Assembly (NCBI GenBank): GCA_900315835.1
Contig: ONAR01000021.1
Coordinates: forward strand, 1 to 41,412
DNA: 41,412 nt
Reading direction: 5' to 3'
From: an uncultured Prevotella sp.
Lineage (GTDB): Bacteria > Bacteroidota > Bacteroidia > Bacteroidales > Bacteroidaceae
The translations under genes and the position numbers were made by a program. The notes beneath the pieces were generated by a model. It worked only from the letters and a program-made list of their open reading frames with translations. It was not told the DNA's origin and did no database searches. Numbering within the stretch: position 1 is the stretch's first letter; each line of letters begins with the position of its first letter. This document shows, one piece after another, positions 25,021 to 33,214 of the stretch.

Positions 25021-25710
25021 CTATTCCGCTGCCTTCTGATAGTGCTGCATGAGCCACTCATCCTGTTCGGCGATGGTCATGTGACTGTTGTCGAGTTCGA
25101 TGGCGTCGTCGGCCTTGCGCAGCGGCGACACCTCGCGGTGGGTGTCGATATAGTCGCGCTCCTGCACGTTTTTGAGAATTGCGTCGTAGTCGGCGGCCAT
25201 CCCCTTTGCAGACAGTTCGTCGTAGCGCCGTTGCGCGCGCACCTCGGGTGATGCGGTGACGAAGATCTTCAGTTCGGCATCGGGGAAGACCGTCGTACCG
25301 ATGTCGCGGCCGTCCATCACCACGCCCTTGTCGCGCCCCATGGCCTGCTGCTGCGCCACCATGGCCTTGCGCACAAAAGGAATGGCGGCGACGGCGCTCA
25401 CGTGGCTGCTGACCTCCATCCCTCTGATTTCCTTTTCCACCAGTTCGCCGTTGAGGTAGGTCTCGGGCAGTCCTGTAGTCCCATTCAATATGAAACGTAT
25501 ATTGACCTGCGGCATCAGTGCCTCAAGCCGGTTGGCCCTCACACTGCCGTCCTCATTGAAGAGACCGTGGCGAAGGGCAAACAGTGTAACGGCGCGGTAC
25601 ATGGCGCCGGTATCCACATAGATGTAACCAACTTTGCGTGCTAAGGCCTTGGCCATTGTACTCTTGCCGCACGAGGAGTAGCCGTCAATGGCAATTGTTA
25701 TTTTCTTCAT
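25021..25710 (-). CDS. cmk: Cytidylate kinase
   Basis: Phosphorylates CMP and dCMP with ATP for nucleotide recycling. The P-loop [15 protein letters not shown] is at about 10-24. [14 protein letters not shown] and [14 protein letters not shown] are the family's substrate-binding motifs, and the lid region follows with RYDELSAKG. The 229-residue length is normal. It lies six bases after porQ on the same strand and is probably co-transcribed with it; a porQ-cmk pairing is known from other Bacteroidales such as Porphyromonas. Confidence 0.96.
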   Translation of the reverse strand: MKKITIAIDGYSSCGKSTMAKALARKVGYIYVDTGAMYRAVTLFALRHGLFNEDGSVRANRLEALMPQVNIRFILNGTTGLPETYLNGELVEKEIRGMEVSSHVSAVAAIPFVRKAMVAQQQAMGRDKGVVMDGRDIGTTVFPDAELKIFVTASPEVRAQRRYDELSAKGMAADYDAILKNVQERDYIDTHREVSPLRKADDAIELDNSHMTIAEQDEWLMQHYQKAAE

Positions 25711-25716
25711 AAATAG

Positions 25717-26664
25717 TTATAGTGAATAGGCCAGGCTCAGGACGAGGCTCGAGCTTGACACATGATATTTTCCATAAGCCACATTCACCTTGAAACGGCT
25801 GAGCGCGAAGCCGCCGCCCAACGACAGACCGGCGCCGTGGCTGCTCTCGCTGTCTTCGGTCGAGATCTTCATCTCATTGGCCCGGCGGAAATTGTAGCCG
25901 CCGCCAATCCAGAAGCCGTCGGTGATGAGTACGTCGGCACCTAATACAAGGTGGTTGATGAATTTATAGTCGAGGTGGTTGAGGTCGACCACTGACAGAT
26001 GCACACGCAGTGGAGTACCGATGAAGCGCTTAGAGGCACCAATCTGAATGTCAAACGGCATCTTGTTGTATTCCTCCTCAAAGGCTTTCAGTTCGCCGCC
26101 GAGGTTCTTCATGACAAACGACAGCGACCACTCGTGGTCGGGGTCGTAATAGTTCAGACCCAGATCGACGCCGCAGGCTATGGCGTTGTAGTCGCCGATG
26201 TAAGAGGTAATGAACTTCGCCGCGATACCGCCCGACAGCCGGTTGGTGAGCAGATAGGAGAAATAACCCGACAGGGCAATGTCCTTGGCCGAGAAGTCGC
26301 CCGTCTGCACATTGTTCTCATCCACCTGCTTCATGGTGCCGTAGTTGATGTATTGCGCGGCCGCAGCCCATGAGGCCCGCTCCTTGACGATACGGTTGAA
26401 GCTGGCACTGGCCGAGTTGACACCCGACATATAGTTCATATAGTTGAGGTTGATGGTCTTGTCGGAGACGGAACTCAGCAGGGCTGGATTGTTGAAGATG
26501 AGCGACTCGTCATCGTCGATCACCGTGATATTGTCGCCGCCGAGGGCAGCGGCATGAGCGCTGGCCGGCAGACGGAGAAAGTTGTAGCCCGTCTGGCTAT
26601 CGTTCTGTGCGTGGGCCGCCCCGATGTTGAGCGCCATCAAAAGGACGAATAGAGCCTTTTTCAT
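25717..26664 (-). CDS. porQ: Type IX secretion system protein PorQ
   Basis: A 315-residue outer-membrane protein with a signal peptide ending near AHAQ (about residue 20). The N-terminal NFLRLPASAHAAALGG and SLIFNNPALLS segments are characteristic of the PorP/PorV/PorQ family. A series of amphipathic strands follows and ends in a hydrophobic final strand (LVLSLAYSL), consistent with a 14-strand FadL-like barrel. PorQ works with the PorU sortase complex that cleaves and anchors T9SS cargo at the cell surface. A TATCTTTG box lies 21 bases upstream. The small sorting-domain protein at 38.7 kb may be a substrate of this system. Confidence 0.88.
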   Translation of the reverse strand: MKKALFVLLMALNIGAAHAQNDSQTGYNFLRLPASAHAAALGGDNITVIDDDESLIFNNPALLSSVSDKTINLNYMNYMSGVNSASASFNRIVKERASWAAAAQYINYGTMKQVDENNVQTGDFSAKDIALSGYFSYLLTNRLSGGIAAKFITSYIGDYNAIACGVDLGLNYYDPDHEWSLSFVMKNLGGELKAFEEEYNKMPFDIQIGASKRFIGTPLRVHLSVVDLNHLDYKFINHLVLGADVLITDGFWIGGGYNFRRANEMKISTEDSESSHGAGLSLGGGFALSRFKVNVAYGKYHVSSSSLVLSLAYSL

Positions 26665-26685
26665 TTATTTTTCCTAATTATTCGG

Positions 26686-26693
26686 CAAAGATA
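26686..26693 (-). promoter_or_regulatory. -7 promoter box for porQ-cmk
   Basis: TATCTTTG on the minus strand matches TAnnTTTG, 21 bases before the porQ ATG and divergent from the tonB-like box 22 bases away. Confidence 0.6.
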
Positions 26694-26715
26694 CGGCTTT
26701 TTTAAAGAATTGCTG

Positions 26716-26723
26716 TAATTTTG
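26716..26723 (+). promoter_or_regulatory. -7 promoter box for the tonB-like operon
   Basis: TAATTTTG on the plus strand matches TAnnTTTG, 49 bases before the ATG at 26773. Confidence 0.6.
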
Positions 26724-26772
26724 CAATGTGGATTTGTTCATATAACGCAGCAAACCCGATAAAATTGTTGGA

Positions 26773-27480
26773 ATGGAGATTAAGAAAAGCGACAAAGCCA
26801 ATTTAGACCTTCACCGCAGCACCGGTTTCCTGCTTGGACTGGTCTTTGCGTTGGCCTTGCTCTTTGCGGCTTTTGAATATACGTCACGCCCTTCCGACCT
26901 TCAGGAAGACGACTCGATGCTCGACGATATGTCGGATGACCTCGAGATGACGGCGGCCATGAACACGAAGGATATGGTGTCGGCGGCTCCTGCGCCGGCG
27001 TCGAAAGCCTTGACGCAGAACGTGAAAGAGGTGGACAAGACGCAGAATGCCGACAAGGTGGCGCCCATCACGAGTAAACTCGTCATTGGCGACGGACAGG
27101 GTCTGGCCAAGCAGGCCAACGTCACCGAGGCCATACCTGAAACGTCGGCCCTGCCGCAGGATACGGCCGCCGTGCTACGTACGGTGGAGCAATTGCCTGA
27201 GTTCCCCGGCGGCATCGTGGAATTCATGAAGTGGCTCACGCGTAACCTACGCTATCCGCCTATCGCCCAGCAGCAGAAGATACAGGGTAAGGTGGTGGTG
27301 TCGTTCATCATCAATAAGGACGGATCCATCGCCAGTCCGCGCATCGTCACCTCAGCCGATCCCATCCTCGACCGAGAGGCCATGCGCGTGGTGAAGATGA
27401 TGCCGCGGTGGAAACCGGGCATGGAGGATGGCAAGCCCTGCCGCACGATGTTCGCCATACCGGTGAACTTCCAATTGTAA
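26773..27480 (+). CDS. TonB-family energy-transducing protein
   Basis: A 235-residue inner-membrane protein: a short cytoplasmic N-terminus, one transmembrane helix (about 17-36), a long Ala/Asp/Thr-rich periplasmic linker and a C-terminal TonB domain (about 145-235). The segment EQLPEFPGGIVEFMKWL introduces the TonB domain in Bacteroidetes. The final part (KVVVSFIINKDGSI, then VVKMMPRWKPG) is the standard beta-alpha-beta fold that contacts TonB boxes. It energises TonB-dependent outer-membrane transporters. No exbB or exbD is adjacent. It starts a probable operon with the polyprenyl synthase (23-base gap) and tatD. Confidence 0.9.
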   Translation: MEIKKSDKANLDLHRSTGFLLGLVFALALLFAAFEYTSRPSDLQEDDSMLDDMSDDLEMTAAMNTKDMVSAAPAPASKALTQNVKEVDKTQNADKVAPITSKLVIGDGQGLAKQANVTEAIPETSALPQDTAAVLRTVEQLPEFPGGIVEFMKWLTRNLRYPPIAQQQKIQGKVVVSFIINKDGSIASPRIVTSADPILDREAMRVVKMMPRWKPGMEDGKPCRTMFAIPVNFQL

Positions 27481-27503
27481 CAAGCCTATTAAAACATAAC
27501 ACA

Positions 27504-28478
27504 ATGAAGACTGCCGAACAACTCTTGCAGATGGTTAACGATTTTCTGGCCACTCTGCCTTATGACCGCAAACCCGCCAGTTTGTACGAGCCCGTCAAAT
27601 ATGTGCTCTCGATGGGTGGCAAGCGCATGCGCCCTGTGCTCATGCTGCTGGCCTACAACCTTTTCAAGGATGACCCTGAGCACATCCTCATGCAGGCTGT
27701 TGGCCTCGAGACCTACCACAACTATACGCTGCTCCACGACGACCTCATGGACAACGCCGACCTGCGGCGCGGCCATACCACCGTGCACCGCAAGTGGAAT
27801 GCCAATCAGGCCATCCTCTCGGGCGACTCGATGCTCGTGCTGGCTTATGAGCGCATGGCGCAGTGTCCGGATGACAAGCTCGCCGAAGTGATGAGGGTGT
27901 TCACCGAGACTGCCCTGCAGATAGGTGAGGGACAGCAGTACGACATCGACTTTGAACAGCGCACGGATGTCACTGAGAATGAGTATATTGAGATGATTAG
28001 GCTCAAGACAAGCGTGCTGTTGGCCTGCGCCTTGAAGATAGGCGCCATCATGGCCGACGCCTCACCTGCCGATGCCGACAACCTCTATAAATTCGGTGAA
28101 CAGATTGGGTTGGCCTTCCAGCTGCAGGACGACTACCTCGACGTCTATGGCGACGAGAAGGTCTTCGGTAAGGCCATCGGCGGCGACATCACGTCGAACA
28201 AGAAGACCTACATGCTCATCAACGCCTTCATCCATGCCAACGACGACCAGCGCTGGCAGCTCACCCACTGGATTACTGCCAAGGAGTTTGACCGCAAGGA
28301 GAAAGTCAAGGCGGTGACCGAGCTCTATAATGAGATTGGTATCGACCGGCTGGCCAAGGAAAAGATAGCCTACTATTTCGAGAACAGCCACAAATATCTC
28401 GACGCCGTCAGCGTGGACGAGGCGCGTAAGCAGCAGCTCCGCGACTACGCCAACCACCTGATGGTCCGTAAATACTGA
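27504..28478 (+). CDS. Polyprenyl diphosphate synthase
   Basis: A 324-residue trans-prenyltransferase that condenses isopentenyl diphosphate units onto an allylic primer, making the precursor of menaquinone side chains or of farnesyl/geranylgeranyl diphosphate. Both aspartate-rich motifs are present: HDDLMDNADLRRG (FARM) and LQDDYLDVYGD (SARM). GGKRMRPVLMLLAYN matches the substrate-binding region. Product length cannot be read from sequence with confidence. The frame is open from 27408, overlapping the tonB-like gene; the ATG at 27504 gives the conserved N-terminus. tatD follows after six bases. Confidence 0.93.
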   Translation: MKTAEQLLQMVNDFLATLPYDRKPASLYEPVKYVLSMGGKRMRPVLMLLAYNLFKDDPEHILMQAVGLETYHNYTLLHDDLMDNADLRRGHTTVHRKWNANQAILSGDSMLVLAYERMAQCPDDKLAEVMRVFTETALQIGEGQQYDIDFEQRTDVTENEYIEMIRLKTSVLLACALKIGAIMADASPADADNLYKFGEQIGLAFQLQDDYLDVYGDEKVFGKAIGGDITSNKKTYMLINAFIHANDDQRWQLTHWITAKEFDRKEKVKAVTELYNEIGIDRLAKEKIAYYFENSHKYLDAVSVDEARKQQLRDYANHLMVRKY

Positions 28479-28484
28479 TGCCTC

Positions 28485-29333
28485 ATGACGCCATTTATCG
28501 ATACCCATGCCCATCTCGACGGTGAGGAGTTCAGCGCCGACCTGCCCGATGTCATCCGTCGCGCCAAGGCTGCCGGACTGGCAGCCATCTTCCTGCCCGG
28601 CGTAGACAGGCTTTCAGTGACGTCGGTCATGGAAGTGTGCCACGCCTATCCGGGCTACTGCTTTCCGATGATTGGCCTGCAGCCCGAGGAGGTGGGCGAC
28701 GACTGGCAAGAAGTGCTGCGCTTCATGCACGACCACCTCATGGCCAATCTCGAGCTCCCGGCCGACAGTCCGCTGCGCTATATCGCCGTTGGCGAGGTGG
28801 GACTCGACTACTATTGGTCGCGCCAATACGAGAAGGAGCAGCTCAAGGCCTTCGAACAGCAGGTGGAGTGGGCCGTTGAGACCCATCTGCCGCTGATGAT
28901 TCACTGCCGCAAGGCGCAAAATGAGTTGCTCCATATCCTCAGCCACTACGAAAAAGAACTCGTGGGCGGTGTCTTCCATTGCTTCACCGGCAACCAGAAG
29001 GAGGCTGAGGCTTATTTGCGTTTCAGTAAGTTTGTACTGGGTGTCGGTGGCGTCTCGACATTCAAGAGCAGCCATCTTCGTGAGGACTTGCCTGCCGCTG
29101 TGCCACTTGACCGCATCGTGCTTGAGACCGACAGCCCCTATATGGCACCGGTGCCGCACCGTGGGGAGCGCAACGAGAGCAGCTTCGTGAGCCTCGTCCT
29201 GGCCAATCTCGCCCGATGCTACCATGTAACCGACGACGAGATGGCGCGCATCACCACCGACAATGTCCGTCGCGTGTTCGGGCAGAGTCGTGCGCTCATT
29301 CAGGTCATCTCGCAAGTAACGATTGCTGGGTAA
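28485..29333 (+). CDS. tatD: TatD-family metal-dependent hydrolase (DNase)
   Basis: A 282-residue TIM-barrel amidohydrolase-fold nuclease. Metal ligands are visible in DTHAHLD (first His pair), GEVGLDYY (Glu), MIHCRKA and FHCFTGN (His residues) and ETDSPYMAP (final Asp). TatD enzymes remove damaged 3' ends of DNA and are also active on other nucleic acids. The last nine residues (about VISQVTIAG) are encoded inside a 56-bp tandem duplication that continues past the stop, so the C-terminus may have been altered by repeat expansion. It is co-directional with the polyprenyl synthase six bases upstream. Confidence 0.93.
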   Translation: MTPFIDTHAHLDGEEFSADLPDVIRRAKAAGLAAIFLPGVDRLSVTSVMEVCHAYPGYCFPMIGLQPEEVGDDWQEVLRFMHDHLMANLELPADSPLRYIAVGEVGLDYYWSRQYEKEQLKAFEQQVEWAVETHLPLMIHCRKAQNELLHILSHYEKELVGGVFHCFTGNQKEAEAYLRFSKFVLGVGGVSTFKSSHLREDLPAAVPLDRIVLETDSPYMAPVPHRGERNESSFVSLVLANLARCYHVTDDEMARITTDNVRRVFGQSRALIQVISQVTIAG

Positions 29334-29418
29334 GGCGTTGTGCAGGTTGTGATTTCCGGGTAATCTCGCAAGTAAGGATTGCTGGGTAAGGTGTTGTGCA
29401 GGTTGTGATTTCCGGGTC
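29307..29418. repeat. 56-bp tandem duplication over the tatD 3' end
   Basis: Two units of 56 bases, 29307-29362 and 29363-29418, start ATCTCGCAAGTAA and differ at only a few positions. The first unit includes the last nine codons and stop of tatD. Confidence 0.9.
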
Positions 29419-29465
29419 ATGTGTTGCATTGCTTAAAGAAACTTAAATAATTCGCCGTCGCGCCG

Positions 29466-29493
29466 TTTGTTTGGCAAAATTATCTTACTTTTG
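29466..29493 (+). promoter_or_regulatory. Promoter of tRNA-Ser
   Basis: A -33-like TTTG (29466-29469) is followed after 16 bases by TACTTTTG (29486-29493), a TAnnTTTG box 44 bases before the tRNA. A short inverted repeat GTTTGC...GCAAAC lies between box and tRNA. This is one of the best promoter matches in the window. Confidence 0.7.
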
Positions 29494-29537
29494 CATTCGC
29501 GTTTGCAAAAACAAGCAAACTGTTGGTCAGTCACCAG

Positions 29538-29625
29538 GGAAAGATGCTCGAGTGGTTGAAGAGGCACGCCTGGAAAGCGTGTATACGCCTAAAGCGTATC
29601 CGGGGTTCGAATCCCCGTCTTTCCG
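29538..29625 (+). tRNA. tRNA-Ser (anticodon GGA)
   Basis: An 88-base class II tRNA. The 7-bp acceptor stem GGAAAGA pairs with TCTTTCC. The anticodon stem CACGC/GCGTG encloses loop CTGGAAA, with GGA at 29572-29574, reading UCC and UCU serine codons. The long variable arm has a TACGC/GCGTA stem, characteristic of tRNA-Ser. The T arm is CGGGG-TTCGAAT-CCCCG. The discriminator base is G, as in serine tRNAs. The 3' CCA is not encoded and must be added. Confidence 0.97.
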
Positions 29626-29684
29626 CTGAACAAGTAATTGATACAAAGACAATTACAGGCTCTTCATTTAACGAGCTAATCACG

Positions 29685-30965
29685 CTAATAATTCTTTCCG
29701 ATGACCAGGTAAGAACAGTATTTATCAAGCAAACTCCGAAGCGGCAGCTCGCCTTTCTCAAATCGGCTCGCATCAAGGTCAAGAAGATGCTCCCTTACGG
29801 GCTTTCCCTTATAGACGGCCGATAACCATCCATCTTCAATCCTAATATCTGAGAAGAATTGAGAAAGGTCATCACTGTCATAGATGATGGAGTAACTTGG
29901 ACGTTTCGCACCAGGAATGTCCTCGCGCAACACCTGCTTTGCCACCAGATCCTGTATGTCACGATTGGCTGTGTCCCTGGAGCAATTATTCATCTGCGCC
30001 CAGTTCTTGGACGTAATTTTGGCCTCGTAGCCGTCAAGGAAACGGTTAAGAGTGGTGCGCTGGCGTTCATTCAGTTGAATAAGAGCCACCCGCTGCCAGA
30101 ACATACTCTTGTTGAGAGTGGCGCCCACAAGCTCATTGGCATTGTCAAGGGCATCCGACAAGGTTTTCATATACCATATCAACCAATCTGTAATATCTCC
30201 ATTGCCGTGCTGGGTATGTTCAAGCACTTCATAGTAATGGTTCTTGTCGCGGTTGATCTCAGATGAGACATTATAGAAACGGAAATGGCTGTTGTCGCCA
30301 CGGGCCAGCATCATATCAGAGAGGATGCGGGCCAACCGTCCATTGCCATCCTCGAAGGGGTGGATAGAGACAAACCAAAGGTGGGCAACAGCGGATCGAA
30401 TGTTGAATGGTGTAGGCTCCTCGGAATTGAACCACTGGATGAACCGGTTCATCTCTGCCTCTATTCTATCAGGTGAAGGGGCGATATAGTGAATACGCTC
30501 CCTGCCGAACATTCCTGAAACAATATGCTCCTCGTGCGTACGGTATTGTCCCACTTCAATCTGTGCGCCTTCGCTGTAGCCGGAAGGGAAGAATGCAGCT
30601 TGCCATCCACACAAAAGGCTTTTGGTGAGGGGACGGTCGTAATGCTCCACGGCATCCATCAACACGGCCACCACTGAATCTATATAGTGGGACGGGGCCG
30701 TGTATTTGACATTCTGAATCCCCAACCGCCGGGCTATGGACGAACGCACCTCATCGGCATTCAGACGGATGCCCTCTATTTCTGAGGAGTGCACCAGATC
30801 CGAGGTCAGGTTCTCAGCCATCGTTGACAACTGACTGTCAAAGCCCAATTCATTGAGCCTTCCATAGAGTAAGCCTTGCTTTTTGGAGACTTTCTCCAAT
30901 AGGACGGCCAACTGAGAAGCGTCCCATCTGAATTCAGTCCAATTTTCCCTTTCGTGGATAAACAT
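29685..30965 (-). CDS. Fic-domain adenylyltransferase with built-in inhibitory helix
   Basis: A 426-residue Fic protein. The catalytic loop HPFEDGNGRLAR (about 202-213) matches the active consensus HPFx(D/E)GNGRxxR, so AMP transfer to a target hydroxyl is expected. An N-terminal SSEIEG (about 60-65) matches the inhibitory motif (S/T)xxxE(G/N), which places the protein in the self-inhibited class where the motif precedes the Fic core. The N-terminus looks like DUF4172 or a Fic N-terminal region. After the core, a winged-helix-like segment (QMNNCSRDTANRDIQDLVAK) may bind DNA or regulate. Translation from TTG at 30974 is possible; the ATG at 30965 is preferred. It has its own palindromic control region and no antitoxin gene beside it. 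Confidence 0.92.
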   Translation of the reverse strand: MFIHERENWTEFRWDASQLAVLLEKVSKKQGLLYGRLNELGFDSQLSTMAENLTSDLVHSSEIEGIRLNADEVRSSIARRLGIQNVKYTAPSHYIDSVVAVLMDAVEHYDRPLTKSLLCGWQAAFFPSGYSEGAQIEVGQYRTHEEHIVSGMFGRERIHYIAPSPDRIEAEMNRFIQWFNSEEPTPFNIRSAVAHLWFVSIHPFEDGNGRLARILSDMMLARGDNSHFRFYNVSSEINRDKNHYYEVLEHTQHGNGDITDWLIWYMKTLSDALDNANELVGATLNKSMFWQRVALIQLNERQRTTLNRFLDGYEAKITSKNWAQMNNCSRDTANRDIQDLVAKQVLREDIPGAKRPSYSIIYDSDDLSQFFSDIRIEDGWLSAVYKGKPVREHLLDLDASRFEKGELPLRSLLDKYCSYLVIGKNY

Positions 30966-30983
30966 ATCTGCCAAAATTGAGGT

Positions 30984-31050
30984 TATGCGTCGTTTTGATA
31001 TCCATAACGCCGCAGATTATGCGGCAAAAATACGGAAAATTTGCCGCATA
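30984..31050 (-). promoter_or_regulatory. fic promoter and palindromic operator region
   Basis: TATTTTTG (31025-31032, minus strand) is a TAnnTTTG box for fic. It overlaps an 11-bp perfect inverted repeat, TATGCGGCAAA (31018-31028) with 31040-31050. A second inverted repeat GCCGCA/TGCGGC (31009-31014, 31020-31025) and a related half-site TATGCGTC (30984-30991) lie closer to the gene. Four TATGCGGC-like half-sites around a start point look like repressor sites; an RNA hairpin is the alternative. Confidence 0.65.
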
Positions 31051-31144
31051 GACAAGAGAATGGCTCTATTTTTTCAATAATGGGGGATAACAACCCTATT
31101 ATTGTTATTTGCTGGCATTTTATGAACCTAAAATCGGAGTATGA

Positions 31145-31332
31145 TGGGACGACAAATACCCCATCGGGCCGTCTGTAAGCATAAGGACCGACGGCAGTGA
31201 GGACCATCAAAATGAGGGATTCTTCATCTTCGTTGTATCGATGGTAGCTGCAAGCGTCATCAATGATGCTGCTCCCTCGTTGATGAGTCTCTCACCACCG
31301 AGCTTTATCTCTATTAGCGCATAAGTGTGCAC
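31145..31332 (-). pseudogene. Frameshifted C-terminal remnant of a DUF4143-type AAA ATPase
   Basis: Reading from 31332 gives ...YALIEIKLGGERLINEG...IDTTKMKNPSF, then a stop at 31209-31207. Moving one frame at 31210 continues ...LMVLTAVGPYAYRRPDGVFVVP. Joined, the two parts read as the usual end of Bacteroidetes ATP-binding proteins with a DUF4143 domain. The break lies in a run of four T where five would keep the frame, so one base is missing. The ATPase and most of the DUF4143 domain are gone. The remnant lies directly after the DUF4112 stop and before the fic control region. The rest of the 30966-31347 gap holds only those control sequences. Confidence 0.75.
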
Positions 31333-31347
31333 GAGGCAATGGCATTG

Positions 31348-31830
31348 TTAACGGATGAAGTGACTTATTGATGTGGCCAGCCATGCGCCAAGCATCCAGA
31401 CGAGTTTAAACATAAGAATGATGAGCACCAAGAGGGCTATCATGATTATCACCGAATAAATCACCTTACGTCGAACCTCCGACACAATCTTTTCGTCGCC
31501 ATTGATATAGCCTGTTATCAGCTTCAGGTTTTTGCCGTAGGAACGGTAGAAGATATCCCATACATCACCAACGAAAAACGGTATCATGCCGATGAGTGTG
31601 TCTCGGAGAATGTTGTTGATAACCGCAATCGTCAATGGCACGGACTTGACCACAAAAAGAGAAAACCAGACGTAAGGAAGGGAGATGAGGGCTGTCAGCG
31701 TGTCGCCGATTCCCGATGGTACGACGAAACCGAGCAACGGATCAACATAGTAGTTGTCCATTGCCCTCGCCATACGGGTCATCATTCTATAGACAGGATG
31801 GCTGAACAGTTTCTCTTTGTTCTTCTCCAT
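31348..31830 (-). CDS. DUF4112 membrane protein
   Basis: A 160-residue protein. The N-terminal part carries the family pattern MARAMDNYYVDPLLGFVVPSG, then GDTLTALISLPYVWFSLFVV. The GMIPFFVGDVWDIFYRSYGKN segment is the most diagnostic DUF4112 motif. A strong C-terminal transmembrane segment (VIIMIALLVLIILMFKLVW) closes the protein, with a further hydrophobic stretch near the N-terminal third. Function unknown. The frame opens with GTG at 31857, but the ATG at 31830 gives a more usual N-terminus. No neighbour on the same strand is close enough to define an operon. Confidence 0.85.
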   Translation of the reverse strand: MEKNKEKLFSHPVYRMMTRMARAMDNYYVDPLLGFVVPSGIGDTLTALISLPYVWFSLFVVKSVPLTIAVINNILRDTLIGMIPFFVGDVWDIFYRSYGKNLKLITGYINGDEKIVSEVRRKVIYSVIIMIALLVLIILMFKLVWMLGAWLATSISHFIR

Positions 31831-31932
31831 GTGGATCAGAGGTCTCCCGATTATCACATTTTAGGTTAATAGATTAGATGCTACCAGTAGCCGTGCTGCA
31901 TGAGCATGGCATCTTGCCCGGCGAGTATCTGA

Positions 31933-33195
31933 TTAATTATTAGCACTCGTATGGGTAGCCTTCCACCACGCCGTTTTCTCCTTACCTTTCACTGCCATGC
32001 TATTCTGACTCGGATCCGATATGGTGATACCGGAATAGCGGTTGAGTTTGAAGGTGCGGCCGCTCTCGTAAGGATAATAGAGTAGGGTGTATACCTCGTC
32101 GGTATGCACCGATGTCTTAATGACGCTGCTCAACGTGGAGTTGAAGTCGTTGAGCATATCGTTGTTTTTGCAAAGATGAGCCACATAGTCGCCAAGGTCG
32201 TAGAAGATAGGCGTATGGAAACCATCCAGCACCTGCAGACTGTCACGCAGACTGTCGGCAAAAGTGTAGCGCTCATTGATGCCTCTCATGAGTTTGGCCA
32301 AGCCGTCCAGGTTGCGGCAGTCGATGACTGACAGGGCGCCGTATGGATAAGAGTAGCCGTCAATAGAATAGTTGCTATAAAACGTGAGGAAATTGTTGGC
32401 GGCTGTTGTGTAGTTGGGGGTAGCGGTAGCCAGCGACGACCACATCGTCTTATAAGGCATGCCCTCACTCATGATCTCGCAGGTGGAGCCAATGAGGAAG
32501 TTGGTGGCATCCTTGAGCTCGTAAGCCGTTTCCACGTTAGCCATGTAGCAGTCGTCGAACAGGATGTACTGCATCTTCATTCCAGCCCCTTGAATGGCAG
32601 CGGCAAGGTCGGCAATGTCGAAGGCATTGCTCACGTCGGTCGTATTGCCGAAGAATCGGGTCTGAGTGAATGAAGGCATCATGTTGTCGACGATACCTTT
32701 ATCAGCTCCATGTTTGCTGTTCCCAGTAAACGATTTGGCGTCGTAGCTGGTTGTCCAGTCGCTTTTGTAGAGCCATCCCATGCCGTGACCGCCAATCATT
32801 AACGCGTAGTTGAGGGCTTCGGCATTGGTCTTTACATCGTTAAACAGTTGCGTCATGCCTTCGACGGTGTAGTAGCTGTTGTCGTTGTATTCCTTGATGG
32901 TCGTGTGCTGGATTTGTCCATTGTTGTAGGTCACCTCATACAGGCTGGCCTGACTTGCCGATGTGGCCAACATCACGAGCAGACGGCCGTCAAGGCCTTT
33001 GGCAGTAGTGATAGCGCTCTCTATGCTGTCGAGATTGCGCAACAAGTAGGGATGGAGTCCGGCCCCCGACCAGGGCATGAACACCAATATGGTCTGCTTG
33101 TTGACACTGTCCACATCCAACGAATCATCGCTGCAAGAGCCGAATCCGATGAGACCGATGATGAACAGAAACAGATAGAGAACGCTACGCTTCAT
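31933..33195 (-). CDS. Clostripain-type cysteine protease lipoprotein (peptidase family C11)
   Basis: A 420-residue protein with a lipoprotein signal and lipobox GFGSC (Cys21), followed by acidic residues (SDDSLD) typical of the Bacteroidetes surface-export signal. The catalytic pair of clan CD is visible: His137 in MIGGHGMGW and Cys216 in ILFDDCYMANVE. C11 enzymes usually cut after arginine or lysine and may mature by self-cleavage. It probably acts at the cell surface on host or microbial proteins (inference). It lies 19 bases downstream of valS on the same strand, and its own promoter was not seen. Confidence 0.9.
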   Translation of the reverse strand: MKRSVLYLFLFIIGLIGFGSCSDDSLDVDSVNKQTILVFMPWSGAGLHPYLLRNLDSIESAITTAKGLDGRLLVMLATSASQASLYEVTYNNGQIQHTTIKEYNDNSYYTVEGMTQLFNDVKTNAEALNYALMIGGHGMGWLYKSDWTTSYDAKSFTGNSKHGADKGIVDNMMPSFTQTRFFGNTTDVSNAFDIADLAAAIQGAGMKMQYILFDDCYMANVETAYELKDATNFLIGSTCEIMSEGMPYKTMWSSLATATPNYTTAANNFLTFYSNYSIDGYSYPYGALSVIDCRNLDGLAKLMRGINERYTFADSLRDSLQVLDGFHTPIFYDLGDYVAHLCKNNDMLNDFNSTLSSVIKTSVHTDEVYTLLYYPYESGRTFKLNRYSGITISDPSQNSMAVKGKEKTAWWKATHTSANN

Positions 33196-33214
33196 GAATG
33201 ATATGTTTATGGGT

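Noticed and set aside
30983-31210. A separate 75-residue minus-strand gene
   Set aside because: Its N-terminal part is the second half of the frameshifted DUF4143 remnant. The rest is translation of the fic control region.
29538-33195. An integrated island using tRNA-Ser as attachment site
   Set aside because: No integrase and no convincing copy of the tRNA 3' end were found downstream. An eight-base match (TCTTTCCG) near 29693 is too short.
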